Origin: Fodinibius sp. Rm-B-1B1-1
Lineage (GTDB): Bacteria > Bacteroidota > Rhodothermia > Balneolales > Balneolaceae
DNA: 64,000 nt
Assembly: GCF_038594945.1 (NCBI RefSeq)
Contig: NZ_JBCFYD010000001.1
Coordinates: 1,364,001 to 1,428,000 of the forward strand
Reading direction: 5' to 3'
In this document: positions 1-9,459 of the stretch, one piece after another
Layout: the number at the start of each line of letters is the position of its first letter
How positions within the stretch are numbered: position 1 is the stretch's first letter
Notes under the pieces: generated by a model
The model's database searches: none
Seen by the model: only the letters and a program-made list of their open reading frames with translations
What the model was told of the DNA's origin: nothing
Position numbers and translations under genes: made by a program

Positions 1-705
1 ATTATAAAAGCGGTACGGGCGGCTTCGAAGGCCAATGTAAAGTCGGGTTCCAGGAAATTGCAGAAAAGTAAAGAGCCCGTTCAGATAAACAATAATGGAA
101 ATGAAAAGGCTCGACTTAAACAGACAACAAAAAAGTTAATTGCGGTGGGAGCATCTACGGGGGGGACCAAAGCTCTTGAAGAAATATTGCCTTCTTTACC
201 TCCACGATTACCCGGTATGGTGATTGTGCAGCATATGCCCCCGGTATTCACGAAAAGTTTTGCTGAACGGTTAGATACGGTGTGCCGGGTAAATGTAAAA
301 GAGGCAGAAGATGGCGACTGGATTCAGCCCGGCCAGATTCTTATTGCCCCCGGCAATTATCATATGCTTGTTCAGAAAAAGGGGGCGAAGTATTACACAA
401 AAATTAAGCAGGGTCCTCCGGTTCACCACCATCGACCGAGTGTGGATGTAATGTTCAACTCTGTGGCTGATGCGGCGGGCGTAAATGCCACTGGTGTTAT
501 CTTAACCGGAATGGGATCGGATGGAGCGAAAGGACTCAAGAAAATGAGAGACCAGGGAGCCCATACCATTGGACAAAATGAAGATACTTGTGTGGTATAT
601 GGGATGCCGAAGAAAGCGTATGAGATGGATGCCGTTGCCGAAACACTACCGCTAACAAAAATAGCAGCAGCTATTGTGGAAAGAACGAAAGAAAAGGTGG
701 TATAA
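1..705 (+). CDS. cheB: Chemotaxis protein-glutamate methylesterase CheB, 3' part
   Basis: CheB removes methyl groups from (and deamidates) chemoreceptor glutamates during adaptation. The frame is open from the first base of the window, so the start and the N-terminal receiver domain lie to the left; a TTG at 58 is not needed as a start. The visible part is the linker and the complete esterase domain. The catalytic triad is recognisable: Ser in GASTGG, His in VQHMPP and Asp in MGSDGAKG. A cheY gene follows 37 bases downstream. No cheA or cheR is in the window; they may lie upstream (inference). Family assignment is very secure. Confidence 0.95.
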   Translation: MIKAVRAASKANVKSGSRKLQKSKEPVQINNNGNEKARLKQTTKKLIAVGASTGGTKALEEILPSLPPRLPGMVIVQHMPPVFTKSFAERLDTVCRVNVKEAEDGDWIQPGQILIAPGNYHMLVQKKGAKYYTKIKQGPPVHHHRPSVDVMFNSVADAAGVNATGVILTGMGSDGAKGLKKMRDQGAHTIGQNEDTCVVYGMPKKAYEMDAVAETLPLTKIAAAIVERTKEKVV

Positions 706-742
706 TACCACTTAAAAAGTCATAATAACGAATAATGTAGCT

Positions 743-1111
743 ATGGGTGTTAAAATTTTGGTTGTTGATGACAGTCTCATAATGCGCAAAGTAATTGAAC
801 GTGCATGTAATATCTGTGGCTACGACAGCGCTTCAATATTTGAGGCCAGCAATGGTAAAGAAGGACTTGCATTGTTAGAAGAGCATGCCATTGATCTGCT
901 TTTGGTAGATATCAATATGCCTATCATGGATGGTGTGCAAATGTTGGAAGAGGTCAAAAAGAGAGATCAAAATAACAACATTCCCATTCTTATTGTATCG
1001 GCAGAGAGTAATAAGGAGAGAATTGAAAAATTGAGCCGTTATGGGGCTACGTTTATTCACAAACCATTTACGCCGGAAAAACTTATGGCAGAAATGGAGA
1101 AGTGGATATAA
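743..1111 (+). CDS. cheY: CheY-like single-domain response regulator
   Basis: The 122-aa protein is a stand-alone receiver domain without an output domain, as expected for a CheY that carries phosphoryl signal to the flagellar switch. Visible features are the acidic pair D9/D10, the phospho-acceptor D56 in LLVDINMP, S86 in IVSAES and the conserved lysine K107 in HKPF. It follows cheB directly, which supports a chemotaxis role. A second stand-alone receiver is encoded at 7226, so which of them is the motor-binding CheY cannot be decided from the sequence. Confidence 0.9.
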   Translation: MGVKILVVDDSLIMRKVIERACNICGYDSASIFEASNGKEGLALLEEHAIDLLLVDINMPIMDGVQMLEEVKKRDQNNNIPILIVSAESNKERIEKLSRYGATFIHKPFTPEKLMAEMEKWI

Positions 1112-1142
1112 GGAATAAAACTGTTTTCCCGCCAAAAATAAT

Positions 1143-1169
1143 TTAAGAAGTCGCTCAATAGGACGATAA
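1143..1169 (+). promoter_or_regulatory. Sigma-28 type promoter upstream of cheW
   Basis: TTAAGAAG-N11-GACGATAA, with the spacing of the known FliA consensus (TAAAGTTT-N11-GCCGATAA). The same two boxes recur before motA at 21242. The site lies 103 bases before the cheW start in the cheY-cheW gap. Confidence 0.75.
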
Positions 1170-1272
1170 AAATTACCTGATTTAGGAGCGAATTAACATC
1201 AGCCCAATTGATTAACAGGATAATAGGGATTCAATCAATTGGCTTACAATATCTTAACAGACCATTTTAGCT

Positions 1273-1791
1273 ATGAGTGATACAGAAGTTTTAGGGCAGG
1301 AAACAGATTCCAGTTCGGACGTAGATGTGGATGGAGGTAAGTTCCTTACGTTCTTTCTGGGTGAAGAAGAGTATGCAATTGAAATTTTGAAGGTGCAGGA
1401 GATTATAGGATTGATGAAAATAACTCCTGTGCCCAAGATGCCCGATTACATACGCGGCGTGTTAAATCTTCGTGGTAAAATTGTTCCGGTGATGAATTTA
1501 CGGACACGATTTGGCCTCGAAGAGATTGAGGATACCGACGAGACCTGCATTATCGTAATCCAGCACGAAGAGTATTTGATGGGCGTGTTGGTCGACCAGG
1601 TATCTGAGGTAGTCGACATTAACACATCAGATATCGAAGAAGTGCCTTCGGTAGGTGCCGGAGAGCAGAGTGAATATCTTTCCGGTATCGGGAAGGTAGA
1701 TGATTCGGTGAAGATGATTATAGAAGTGCATAAGGTTTTGTTTGACGTGCCTGAAGCAGTACTTGACAAATCAGAGGATGGCGGAGGGTAG
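1273..1791 (+). CDS. cheW: Chemotaxis coupling protein CheW
   Basis: CheW links chemoreceptor tips to the kinase CheA. The 172-aa protein is one CheW domain (about residues 23-160) preceded by a short acidic N-terminal tail. Typical signatures are FFLGEEEYAIEILKVQEII, the segment P-DYIRGVLNLRGKIVPV and the C-terminal part with VDQVSEVV. It starts 103 bases downstream of a sigma-28 type promoter and is followed after 38 bases by a chemoreceptor gene; the two are probably cotranscribed. Length and motifs are normal. Confidence 0.95.
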   Translation: MSDTEVLGQETDSSSDVDVDGGKFLTFFLGEEEYAIEILKVQEIIGLMKITPVPKMPDYIRGVLNLRGKIVPVMNLRTRFGLEEIEDTDETCIIVIQHEEYLMGVLVDQVSEVVDINTSDIEEVPSVGAGEQSEYLSGIGKVDDSVKMIIEVHKVLFDVPEAVLDKSEDGGG

Positions 1792-1829
1792 AGAAAACTA
1801 ATTCAGCAAATTTAATATGGGGATAGGTT

Positions 1830-3836
1830 ATGGCATTTACGGAGAAGATAACAGGTAGTGGTTCTGACAATAATGAACAATGGACGATAGGTAAACGGAT
1901 TAAACTGTTAACCTATGGAGGAGTAGCTTTAACATTAATTATTGGGGCAATAGCTATTTATGCGTTCAATAATATTAATAGTTCTATGACAATAATTGAT
2001 GAGGCCTACATTCAAGAATGGGGGTCTTCGGCGGCGTTAGATATTGCAGTGCGAAATGCCGATAGTGATTTTCAGAGATATATGCGGACAGGAGAAGACG
2101 CAGATTATGAGCAGGCGATTTCAAGATTTGAGAAAATAAATGGCGAAATTGGAGAGCTTGAAGAATATATAGAAGCGTTTGGCTTACCTGATTTAGTACA
2201 AGAAATGAAGGGCTTGAATAAAGCCGTTGAACGTTATCGGCAAGGTATGGAGGAGTATTACTCAGCTGCTGAAAGTCTTGAAAAAAACAGGGAGCGGGTA
2301 GCGACTTCATCTGAAAAGCTATTAGCCGTTCTTGATGAGTATATCCAAAATCCTGAGGCCGAGAATATTCAAGCAGTAACTGAGCTTAAAGCTCTTGTTA
2401 CGGATAATGAGCGAAGGATGTGGGAGGGACTTACAAGTAATAATGGAGATGTATGGCAGAATGTTATCAATTCTTATAACCAAATTAGTGACCAGGTTGA
2501 TGGCATTATTGGTGACATTGATACTGATACCGAACGTTGGGCTCAGTTGGATCGTGCAAAGAGTTTGATCGATGATAAAGTTTCACTTATTACAGAAATG
2601 CGGGATTCTAATAATCAGCTTAAAAATAATGAACAACAGGTATTTGCCGTATTTGATCAGTTAGTTGCGCAGTCGCTAAGTGTTACAGAATTAGCTGAAA
2701 ATCATACCAGGGATGAAGTTCGACTGACAAGTACTACTGCAAATACAAATTTTTGGTTGATCTCGGGAATAGGTGCATTGGCTGTTCTTTTAGCTATAGT
2801 ATTGGGAGCATTAGTGCAGCGTTCAATAAACCGAGTGCTTAAAGAAATGATTGGTCGTTTAAGCAGTGGGGCTGAACAGGTTGATGCGTCGGCCGAGCAG
2901 TTGTCGGGCGCCAGCCAGGAGCTGGCAGAAAGTTCTAGCCAGCAGGCGGCCAGCCTCGAGGAAACTACCTCATCGCTTGAAGAGATCTCATCGCAACTTA
3001 AGCAAACGGATGAGAATTCAGCAGAAGCTGAAACAGCAATGAAAGAAGCGAAGCCTTTAGTTGAAAAAGGAGTAGATGCGATGGATCGTATGCAGGGGGC
3101 TATGGAAGATATCCGAGAGTCGTCTGATGAAACATCTAAAATTATTAATACGATTGATGATATCGCTTTTCAGACGAACTTGTTGGCATTGAATGCTGCC
3201 GTAGAGGCAGCGCGAGCCGGTGAAGCTGGAAAGGGATTTGCGGTAGTGGCCGAAGAGGTTCGAAATCTTGCACAGCGAAGTGCAGAGGCGGCACAAAATA
3301 CTTCCGAGCTGATCGAAAATTCGCAAGAAAGATCTGAGCGTGGAGCTGAGGTAGCGCAGGAGGTTTCGGAATACTTGCAGAAGATTGAAGAAAAAGTAGC
3401 AAATGTAAGTACACTGGTTGTAGAAATTTCGGCAGCTTCTAAAGAGCAAACCAATGGCGTTCAGGAAATTAACTCGGCCATGTCCGAAATGGATAATGTC
3501 GTGCAGGGTAATGCTTCGGCTTCTGAGGAATCAGCAAGTTCTGCCGAGGAGTTGTCGTCGCAGGCTGCTGAACTGAATAATGTAGTAAGAGAATTATCGG
3601 TTCTTGTGGGCGGTGTGAATGAAAAAATTAAGAAAAAAGGCAATAGTTCTTGGGAAAAGACCTCCAAGAATGGGAGCTCAAATAGTAATGGTCATAACAA
3701 CTCACACTCTGCCAACAGTAATGGTTCTGAATCGATAAACAAGAAGTTTCAGGGTCAGGAATCCCAGAATGGAAATACAGATGGCAGTGAGTTGATTCCT
3801 TTTGACGAAGATGAGGATGATTTTAGTGGCTTTTAA
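1830..3836 (+). CDS. Methyl-accepting chemotaxis protein (first of two)
   Basis: A 668-aa transmembrane chemoreceptor. TM1 is near residues 27-47, an extracytoplasmic helical sensor of about 260 residues follows, and TM2 is near 308-330. The signalling hairpin tip is unmistakable ([21 protein letters not shown], about residue 443), with Glu/Gln-rich methylation helices on both sides. Only a short stretch separates TM2 from the signalling helices, so no canonical HAMP domain is apparent. After about residue 600 comes a Ser/Asn/Gly-rich tail ending in DDFSGF; the FxxF end resembles the aromatic-x-x-aromatic pentapeptides that tether CheR/CheB in some receptors (inference). The ligand is unknown. 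A terminator hairpin follows at 3885. Confidence 0.95.
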   Translation: MAFTEKITGSGSDNNEQWTIGKRIKLLTYGGVALTLIIGAIAIYAFNNINSSMTIIDEAYIQEWGSSAALDIAVRNADSDFQRYMRTGEDADYEQAISRFEKINGEIGELEEYIEAFGLPDLVQEMKGLNKAVERYRQGMEEYYSAAESLEKNRERVATSSEKLLAVLDEYIQNPEAENIQAVTELKALVTDNERRMWEGLTSNNGDVWQNVINSYNQISDQVDGIIGDIDTDTERWAQLDRAKSLIDDKVSLITEMRDSNNQLKNNEQQVFAVFDQLVAQSLSVTELAENHTRDEVRLTSTTANTNFWLISGIGALAVLLAIVLGALVQRSINRVLKEMIGRLSSGAEQVDASAEQLSGASQELAESSSQQAASLEETTSSLEEISSQLKQTDENSAEAETAMKEAKPLVEKGVDAMDRMQGAMEDIRESSDETSKIINTIDDIAFQTNLLALNAAVEAARAGEAGKGFAVVAEEVRNLAQRSAEAAQNTSELIENSQERSERGAEVAQEVSEYLQKIEEKVANVSTLVVEISAASKEQTNGVQEINSAMSEMDNVVQGNASASEESASSAEELSSQAAELNNVVRELSVLVGGVNEKIKKKGNSSWEKTSKNGSSNSNGHNNSHSANSNGSESINKKFQGQESQNGNTDGSELIPFDEDEDDFSGF

Positions 3837-3884
3837 TTAAAGCCAGACTGAGTAAAGAGTATTCCTTACAATCCTAATAGTCCT

Positions 3885-3921
3885 AAAGTGTCGTCCTTGG
3901 TAGGGACGACACTTTCTTTTT
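3885..3921 (+). terminator. Intrinsic terminator after first chemoreceptor
   Basis: A 12-bp perfect stem (AAAGTGTCGTCC pairing with GGACGACACTTT) with a short loop is followed by a T-rich stretch, CTTTTTG. Confidence 0.85.
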
Positions 3922-4000
3922 GATACCTGTTGGGAATTAATACATCTGCCGATCAGGGTGGGGCAAGCAAGCTGACAAATGGTAATATTTGAGAAAATAT

Positions 4001-4027
4001 TTAAGTGTCTAAGCATTTCACCGATAA
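4001..4027 (+). promoter_or_regulatory. Sigma-28 type promoter upstream of second chemoreceptor
   Basis: TTAAGTGT-N11-ACCGATAA. The -10 box is identical to that of both flagellin genes, and the spacing is exact. It lies about 140 bases before the chemoreceptor start at 4169. Confidence 0.8.
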
Positions 4028-4168
4028 AATAATCACTGGTGATATCTGTGCGATGAGAAGTTAGAAGTTTCTATGTATATCAGCAGTACAATTTTGCTGA
4101 AAGGTTCAATATACAGCTCTATGGCAAGGTACAAATGATAATAAATTCAACGAGTTAAGGGGAACGAC

Positions 4169-6175
4169 ATGAGTTTTCATAAGAAGCTTTTACGAGGATT
4201 CCTTTCCAAGTATGGGGATGAAAATAAGACGATAGGTAAACGGATACTATATATCGTAGCCGGCGGAGCGCTAATGACGCTTATTGTAGGGGTAGCGGCT
4301 ATTGTGGCTCTAAATTTTATTAACGGCTATACGGAAAAACTTACCGAAGAAAATTTAGTTGAATGGGAGATAGGAAGTTCTATCGAGAATGATATGTGGG
4401 AGTCTGGGTATAGCTTGTCGCAATACAAAAGCTCACGTGATGATGAACAATATCAACGAGCAATAGCCAAACTTGATAGTGTGGGCAAGGAAATTGAGCG
4501 AGGGAAATTAATTTCGGATTCGCTGGGAGTTACTACACTGGGAGAAGGCCTTGTAAAGATTGATACGGCATATAAAAAATATCGAGAATCGGTTACGGTC
4601 TTTCACGAAGCTATTGAGGAGTTAGATCTCTACAGGGGAAATGCAGCCCAATCTTCGGAAGAGTTTGTTAGTAGTATGAATGAATATTCTTCGATTACTA
4701 ATGCAAGTATTCAAAACCTTTCAGATACTGAAGATATACGCGCGGTACAAGAAGAGCTTGCAAACGCCGATGATATTACGAAGCGTTTTTTGGATAGTAT
4801 GGCCAAGCTCTGGCAATCCGAAGCATTAAAAAATGCAGAGGAGTTAACAGCGCTGCAAAGTGATTTTGAGGAGCTTCGTTCTGAACTGGGAACATTATAT
4901 GAAGGGGTAACCGATCCGGAGCGGGATATTCAGTTAAGCATTGCATTGGCCGTATTAAATGATAATGTGGCTAATGTTAAGGCGATGATTAACGCTCGAA
5001 AAACAGTTGAAGCACAGGAAAAAGTTCGGGCCGACTCCTATGAGAATATTGTTAATAATGCCTCAGATCTTGCTGTAAATGCCAGGGAACGGGCTAATAA
5101 CCAGGGAACTTTGACAAAAACAACGGTTGCAAATTCGCTGTGGTTTTTGAGCATTGGGGTCGCTATTGCAGTAGTAGGTGCGATTGGCTTTGGCTACTAT
5201 ATGAATGAGGCGATTAGGTATGTGTTAAGCAACATTATTGAGCGACTTTCTGCCGGTGCTGAACAGGTAAATGATTCTGCTGTGCAGATGAGTGGTACCA
5301 GCCAGGAATTAGCTGAGAGTTCGAATCAGCAGGCGGCAGGGCTACAGCAGACTACTGCCTCGCTTGAAGAGATGTCGGCGCAATCAAAACAGGCTGCCCA
5401 AAATGCGAAAGAGGCAGAAGTGGCGATGAAAGAGGCCAAACCCAAGGTAGAAGATGGGGTTGAAGCGATGGAGCGTATGAATGAAGCGATGGAAGAGATC
5501 CAAGAATCTTCGCTCGAAACATCTAAGATTATTAAAACAATTGATGATATTGCTTTCCAGACCAATTTGCTGGCACTGAATGCTGCAGTAGAAGCGGCGC
5601 GTGCTGGTGAGGCTGGAAAAGGATTTGCAGTGGTAGCCGAAGAGGTTCGCAACTTGGCCCAACGAAGTGCTGAGGCAGCTCAAAATACGTCAGAGCTAAT
5701 TGAAAGCTCACAGGAAAGTTCTAAGCGCGGGGCCGAGGTGGCCAGTGAAGTATCTGAGAATCTCGAAGAAATTCAAGATAGTGTCGAAAATGTGAACACG
5801 CTTGTTGTAGAAATATCGGCCGCATCTTCTGAGCAACAAAAGGGAATTGAGGAGATGAATTCGGTGATGACTGAACTGGATGAAAATGTTCAGGGTAATG
5901 CTTCAGCATCCGAAGAGTCGGCCAGTTCGGCAGAAGAGCTGTCCTCACAAGCACAGGAGTTAACGAATATTGTTGATGCCCTGGTAGATTTGGCCGGCGT
6001 AGAAGATGAGGCCCATCAAGAAGATGGTCAGGCAGCAAACAGCGCTCATTCCAATGGTTTTGATGAGGATTTTGAATACCATGAAAACCAAAATCATAAT
6101 GGATCAGAGAATAATGAGCAGTCAAAAAATGGCGAACCCACAAAGTTTGACAATAATAGTGTAAACGGGTTTTAA
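4169..6175 (+). CDS. Methyl-accepting chemotaxis protein (second of two)
   Basis: A 668-aa chemoreceptor, paralogous to its neighbour. TM1 is near residues 26-48 and TM2 near 326-348. The signalling domain is nearly the same as in the first receptor (tip [21 protein letters not shown], about residue 460), whereas the periplasmic sensor has diverged, which suggests duplication followed by a change in ligand. As in the first receptor no canonical HAMP domain is visible between TM2 and the signalling helices. The tail is His/Asn/Glu-rich and ends in SVNGF. It has its own sigma-28 type promoter and a good ribosome binding site (aaggggaacgac before ATG). Confidence 0.95.
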   Translation: MSFHKKLLRGFLSKYGDENKTIGKRILYIVAGGALMTLIVGVAAIVALNFINGYTEKLTEENLVEWEIGSSIENDMWESGYSLSQYKSSRDDEQYQRAIAKLDSVGKEIERGKLISDSLGVTTLGEGLVKIDTAYKKYRESVTVFHEAIEELDLYRGNAAQSSEEFVSSMNEYSSITNASIQNLSDTEDIRAVQEELANADDITKRFLDSMAKLWQSEALKNAEELTALQSDFEELRSELGTLYEGVTDPERDIQLSIALAVLNDNVANVKAMINARKTVEAQEKVRADSYENIVNNASDLAVNARERANNQGTLTKTTVANSLWFLSIGVAIAVVGAIGFGYYMNEAIRYVLSNIIERLSAGAEQVNDSAVQMSGTSQELAESSNQQAAGLQQTTASLEEMSAQSKQAAQNAKEAEVAMKEAKPKVEDGVEAMERMNEAMEEIQESSLETSKIIKTIDDIAFQTNLLALNAAVEAARAGEAGKGFAVVAEEVRNLAQRSAEAAQNTSELIESSQESSKRGAEVASEVSENLEEIQDSVENVNTLVVEISAASSEQQKGIEEMNSVMTELDENVQGNASASEESASSAEELSSQAQELTNIVDALVDLAGVEDEAHQEDGQAANSAHSNGFDEDFEYHENQNHNGSENNEQSKNGEPTKFDNNSVNGF

Positions 6176-6291
6176 GGCAGTAACCTAACTGGAGTAGGCT
6201 CCAAAATACTGCTTTGTTAGTGACAGATATGATGAGCCATATAGGTTCAATAGGAAAAGGGAAACAGTAAAAACTAAACGTTAATTTTGTT

Positions 6292-6708
6292 ATGAAAACT
6301 TCTAAACGTATCAAATCAACAGTTGCAGCGGTATCAGCTATAGCATTAATATTATTCACCTTATCGGGATTATCGAATAATGTGATGGCACAAGACTCTG
6401 ACAAGGTGTATAGTGTGGTGGATCAAATGCCAGAAATTGAAGGAGGGCTTCCTGCACTATATGAAAAAATAAAATATCCTAAGGAAGCGGTTAAGCAAGG
6501 AATTTCTGGACGCGTATTTTTGCAGGTTATAGTTGATGAGAATGGACAAGCACAAAATCCTAAAGTAATTCGAGATATTGGCGGCGGTTGTGGAGATGCA
6601 GCTGCAGAAGCAATTACTAAAGTTGATTTTAAGCCGGGAGTACATGAGGGAGAAAAAGTAAAGGTGAAGTATTCATTGCCGGTAACTTTTAAAATTGAGA
6701 ATAGATAA
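6292..6708 (+). CDS. Small secreted TonB C-terminal domain protein
   Basis: The 138-aa product has an N-terminal signal peptide or uncleaved anchor (about residues 10-33, ending before AQDSDKV) followed by one TonB C-terminal domain (about 42-136: QMPEIEGGLPALYEKIKYP, GRVFLQVIVDENGQ, VDFKPG, VKYSLPVTFKI). The domain normally contacts outer-membrane TonB-dependent transporters. There is no proline-rich periplasm-spanning stretch and no exbB/exbD nearby, so a classical energy-transducer role is doubtful. Such short free-standing TonB domains are common in Bacteroidota-type genomes. Its place between a chemoreceptor and a CheY-like gene is unexplained. Confidence 0.8.
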   Translation: MKTSKRIKSTVAAVSAIALILFTLSGLSNNVMAQDSDKVYSVVDQMPEIEGGLPALYEKIKYPKEAVKQGISGRVFLQVIVDENGQAQNPKVIRDIGGGCGDAAAEAITKVDFKPGVHEGEKVKVKYSLPVTFKIENR

Positions 6709-6782
6709 TACTGCAATCCATTTTGTGGAATGCAGTCACATATATATTGGTATGGATGCCAATATCTTAAACGGGGGTACAA

Positions 6783-7187
6783 ATGGATGAGATACCAACA
6801 GATTTAGAAATACTTGAGGATATTTATTTTCGGTACCATGAAGACTTTCGCAAGTATGCCAAAAAAGAACCCGATCGTATTGCACGTATCCGGGTGCCTA
6901 TTGAGGTCGAAGATATCGCAAAAGCTTGTGGGGTAGAAGAGGATATGATTTTTGGTCGTATCTTTTATCACTTTAACAAAAAATACAGCTATACCGATGC
7001 TGATGGAGAGGTGACGACGTTTTTTACTACGGAAAAATTTGAAGGGTTAAGCGTGAACTTTCCATTGGTAGCATCGGTTTTAGCAGATAAATATGCTGAA
7101 AAAAAGCAGCGTGAGACCTTATTTTTTATTGCGGGAATAGCAATAGTTATTTCAGTTGTATCGCTGTTAGTTGCTTTTTTTGTATAA
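6783..7187 (+). CDS. Tail-anchored protein of unknown function
   Basis: Not recognised. The 134-aa protein has a charged soluble N-terminal part (residues 1-110) with a possible small helical DNA-binding-like or adaptor fold (VEVEDIAKACGVEEDMIFGRIFYHFNKKY) and one hydrophobic helix at the very C-terminus (about 113-134, FFIAGIAIVISVVSLLVAFFV), so it should sit in the inner membrane with its bulk in the cytoplasm. It lies 74 bases after the TonB-domain gene and 38 before a CheY-like gene, with which it may be cotranscribed. A link to motility is inferred from position only. Confidence 0.7.
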   Translation: MDEIPTDLEILEDIYFRYHEDFRKYAKKEPDRIARIRVPIEVEDIAKACGVEEDMIFGRIFYHFNKKYSYTDADGEVTTFFTTEKFEGLSVNFPLVASVLADKYAEKKQRETLFFIAGIAIVISVVSLLVAFFV

Positions 7188-7225
7188 TATAAGTTTCAAA
7201 ATTAATCGTTTAAGTGTAGAGTAAG

Positions 7226-7624
7226 ATGAAAATTAATGTATTGATTGTTGAAGATGATGCAGCAATGCGTGTTGTACTTAAAAATACGGTACAGTCAGTT
7301 GAGATGGATATCGAGATTGGAGAGATCTACGAAGCCGAAAATGGGCAAGAGGGCATTAAGGTGCTCAAAGAGAAAGAGCAGATAGACTTGATGTTAGTTG
7401 ACATTTATATGCCGGTTATGGATGGTCTTGATATGCTCGACTATGTCCACGATCATCCAGACTTTCAACACATCCCGGCCATAGTTGTATCTACCGAGAA
7501 TGATGAGGAACGCATTGATGCTATTCTTCGCCAAGGATTGGGTTTTGTACCTAAACCCTTAACACATGTTCTGTTGAAGGATCAAATTGTGAGTATGCTC
7601 GGAGAGAATGCCGAAAGTGAGTAG
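7226..7624 (+). CDS. CheY-like single-domain response regulator (second)
   Basis: A 132-aa stand-alone receiver domain: acidic residues E9/D10/D11, phospho-acceptor D59 in LMLVDIYMP, T90 in VVSTEN and K110 in VPKPL. There is no output domain. The sequence differs clearly from the CheY at 743, with a longer loop before the acceptor strand. It could be a phosphate sink, a second motor-binding CheY, or a signal carrier to another target. A terminator follows at 7651. Confidence 0.9.
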   Translation: MKINVLIVEDDAAMRVVLKNTVQSVEMDIEIGEIYEAENGQEGIKVLKEKEQIDLMLVDIYMPVMDGLDMLDYVHDHPDFQHIPAIVVSTENDEERIDAILRQGLGFVPKPLTHVLLKDQIVSMLGENAESE

Positions 7625-7650
7625 TGTATTATAATTTTTTGTGGTAATTG

Positions 7651-7682
7651 AAGCGGCCTGCTCAAGCGGGGCGCTTTTTTTA
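7651..7682 (+). terminator. Intrinsic terminator after second CheY-like gene
   Basis: Hairpin with arms AAGCGGCCTGC and GCGGGGCGCTT, a 4-base loop and a run of T residues. Confidence 0.8.
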
Positions 7683-7818
7683 TTGATCGAAGGTTGGGAT
7701 AAAGGCCGATGTATTTAAGAATCGGATAATTTTAATGACAGGTTATTTTTGTTGGGGTTTAGAATGGATTTCAACGCCTAATATTGAAACCGAATAACCA
7801 ATAAATAGGAGGCTTTTT

Positions 7819-7872
7819 ATGTCAGTACCTTGCGACAAGTATTTGAATATAGTAAACTTAATACTACAGTGA
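7819..7872 (+). CDS. Possible 17-codon leader ORF
   Basis: A very short frame (MSVPCDKYLNIVNLILQ) preceded by a strong ribosome binding site, aggaggctttttatg, ends 23 bases before the lipoprotein gene. It could be a leader peptide, the remnant of a gene, or chance. Nothing in the sequence proves translation. Confidence 0.2.
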   Translation: MSVPCDKYLNIVNLILQ

Positions 7873-7895
7873 ATAGTTGCTAAACATCAGGCATT

Positions 7896-8288
7896 ATGAG
7901 AAATGTGATTTATGTAACTGGTATTTTGTTTGTGTTAATAGGTTGTCGTAATGCTACTGCTCCTGTCCAACCCGAGCTGGGAGAAGAGATTAAAGCTGAT
8001 TTTGGCAAAGAAATCATGATTTCGGGAGCGGATGTTGCCGTTGAATTTGTAGATCTTGTGGAAGATTCTCGATGCCCGGATGGGGTGGTATGTGTTTGGG
8101 CTGGTAATGCACAAGTTGCAATCCGGATAAATGACGAGGAAGCGAAGCTTAATGCCTATTTGGAGCCTAAAGAAAAAGTGGTCTCTAAATATAATGTCGC
8201 ACTTATTTCGGTTGATCCTTATCCCCAAACCGATATTGAAATACCAGAAAATAAATACACAGCTACCATTAGGATTACCAAAGAATAA
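7896..8288 (+). CDS. Putative lipoprotein of unknown function
   Basis: A 130-aa protein with a lipoprotein signal (VLIGC, Cys at residue 17), so it is probably anchored in the outer or inner membrane facing the periplasm. The mature part is mainly predicted beta strands with two further cysteines in DSRCPDGVVCVWAG, which could form a disulfide; short lipoproteins with this motif occur in other FCB-group genomes, but I know no function for them. The gene stands between the chemotaxis genes and the histidine kinase. No link to motility can be shown. Confidence 0.75.
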   Translation: MRNVIYVTGILFVLIGCRNATAPVQPELGEEIKADFGKEIMISGADVAVEFVDLVEDSRCPDGVVCVWAGNAQVAIRINDEEAKLNAYLEPKEKVVSKYNVALISVDPYPQTDIEIPENKYTATIRITKE

Positions 8289-8376
8289 CTGAACGTTGTT
8301 GCTAACCAATGGTATGTGTTCAGTGAACAATAGGTTATATCAATTCACCGGGCCTCTTGAAGAAAAAAAGGATTGA

Positions 8377-9378
8377 TTACAAGAAAGAGGGAGACTGATA
8401 TTCTTTGGCCGGCGGCAAGCAAAGTAGAAAGGAGGTTTCTCGAAAAGGATTGTTGTCGGTAACAAAGATAGAACCATGATAGCGTTTGGCATAGAGCAGG
8501 GCCATGGTCAGGCCGATGCCCAGTTTTCTTGCTTTCGTCGTAACAAAAGGGTAGAAGAGTTGTTCAGATATCGATTTTGGAATGGGGTTACCGTTGTGAG
8601 CAACTTTAATGGTATTCGGGGTGGGACGTGATATGGTAATCTGATGTTCCTCAACCGGAGCATACTCCACAGCATTATCAATTAAAAAAGATAAAATTCT
8701 GCGCATATCGCCGGGATTGCATTGCAGGGCAGAAGTCTGTTCTGTTTTTTTATAACGGATATTTTGCGCGACATTACTGGGATAATCAGCAAGAATATCA
8801 TTAACAATTTCTTCGGGATCGACAGAGAAATTATTGAGATCTACATGATCCAGCGAAATTTCCTGGAGAGCATCAAGTTCATCAAGCAAGTCAAAGAGTT
8901 CTTCAATGCCCTCATTAATTTTATCGAGATATTTTGATGATTCCCCGATATCGCTATTTGTTTGTATCAATTCTGCATACCCTTGAATGCCTGTTAATGG
9001 CGATCGAACCCGGTGGAGTAAAAACCCAATCATCTTTTTCAGGGATTGCATAACGTCAAATCCGGGAACTCCTTCCCGCTCTTCGAGGCGCACTTTTAAA
9101 TGTTGATCGCCCTGCCAAAGCAGGGTTTCCTGTTTCAATACAAACCACTGTTTATTAAAATAGGCCGGTGTAATATTCGGTCCGGCATTAGGCACAATGT
9201 GGATAATTTCTTCAAGTTCCTTACCGATGGGATTTTGATTATCGTGACCCGCAATCGCCGCCTCATTAGCCTCACAAATTTTCTTGCTACCCATCTTAAC
9301 GATAAAGGTAGGCTCCATACTATTAAATGGTATCATCTCTGCTGAACCCGTACTGGCCTGTTGAATTTGAAACATCAT
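8377..9378 (-). CDS. Soluble sensor histidine kinase, FlrB/FleS-like
   Basis: The 333-aa kinase has no membrane segment. A PAS-like region (about residues 22-105) precedes a dimerisation/phospho-acceptor domain with H122 in LLHRVRSPLTG and an ATPase domain (about 215-325) with N box FLIDNAVEYA and a G box KLGIGLTMALLYAKRYHG. This is the architecture of FlrB/FleS kinases, which activate a sigma-54 regulator of flagellar genes. The matching regulator is probably the one at 43325 (inference; the two genes are not adjacent). A sigma-28 type promoter lies 82 bases upstream, implying feedback from late to middle gene expression. Confidence 0.85.
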   Translation of the reverse strand: MMFQIQQASTGSAEMIPFNSMEPTFIVKMGSKKICEANEAAIAGHDNQNPIGKELEEIIHIVPNAGPNITPAYFNKQWFVLKQETLLWQGDQHLKVRLEEREGVPGFDVMQSLKKMIGFLLHRVRSPLTGIQGYAELIQTNSDIGESSKYLDKINEGIEELFDLLDELDALQEISLDHVDLNNFSVDPEEIVNDILADYPSNVAQNIRYKKTEQTSALQCNPGDMRRILSFLIDNAVEYAPVEEHQITISRPTPNTIKVAHNGNPIPKSISEQLFYPFVTTKARKLGIGLTMALLYAKRYHGSIFVTDNNPFRETSFLLCLPPAKEYQSPSFL

Positions 9379-9459
9379 AGTTAATTGTCTTTAAAGACAC
9401 AAAAGAAGGAGCCGTGATATTTATAAATGCTGGGCTGTCTTATCCTTTGATTATTCGAA

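Larger units (their letters stand above)
3837..4168. other. Intergenic region with terminator and sigma-28 promoter
   Basis: The 332-base gap between the two chemoreceptor genes holds a strong terminator (3885-3921) and a sigma-28 type promoter (4001-4027). No further gene is supported. The leader from the promoter to the second receptor start is about 140 bases. Confidence 0.8.

Noticed and set aside
6176-6225. Terminator after chemoreceptor 2
   Set aside because: The hairpin GCAGTA...TACTGC is interrupted and only TTTGTT follows; too weak to call.
5721-6404. Minus-strand frame of 227 codons across the end of chemoreceptor 2
   Set aside because: It overlaps well-supported coding sequence on the other strand (receptor and TonB-domain genes) and has no domain.
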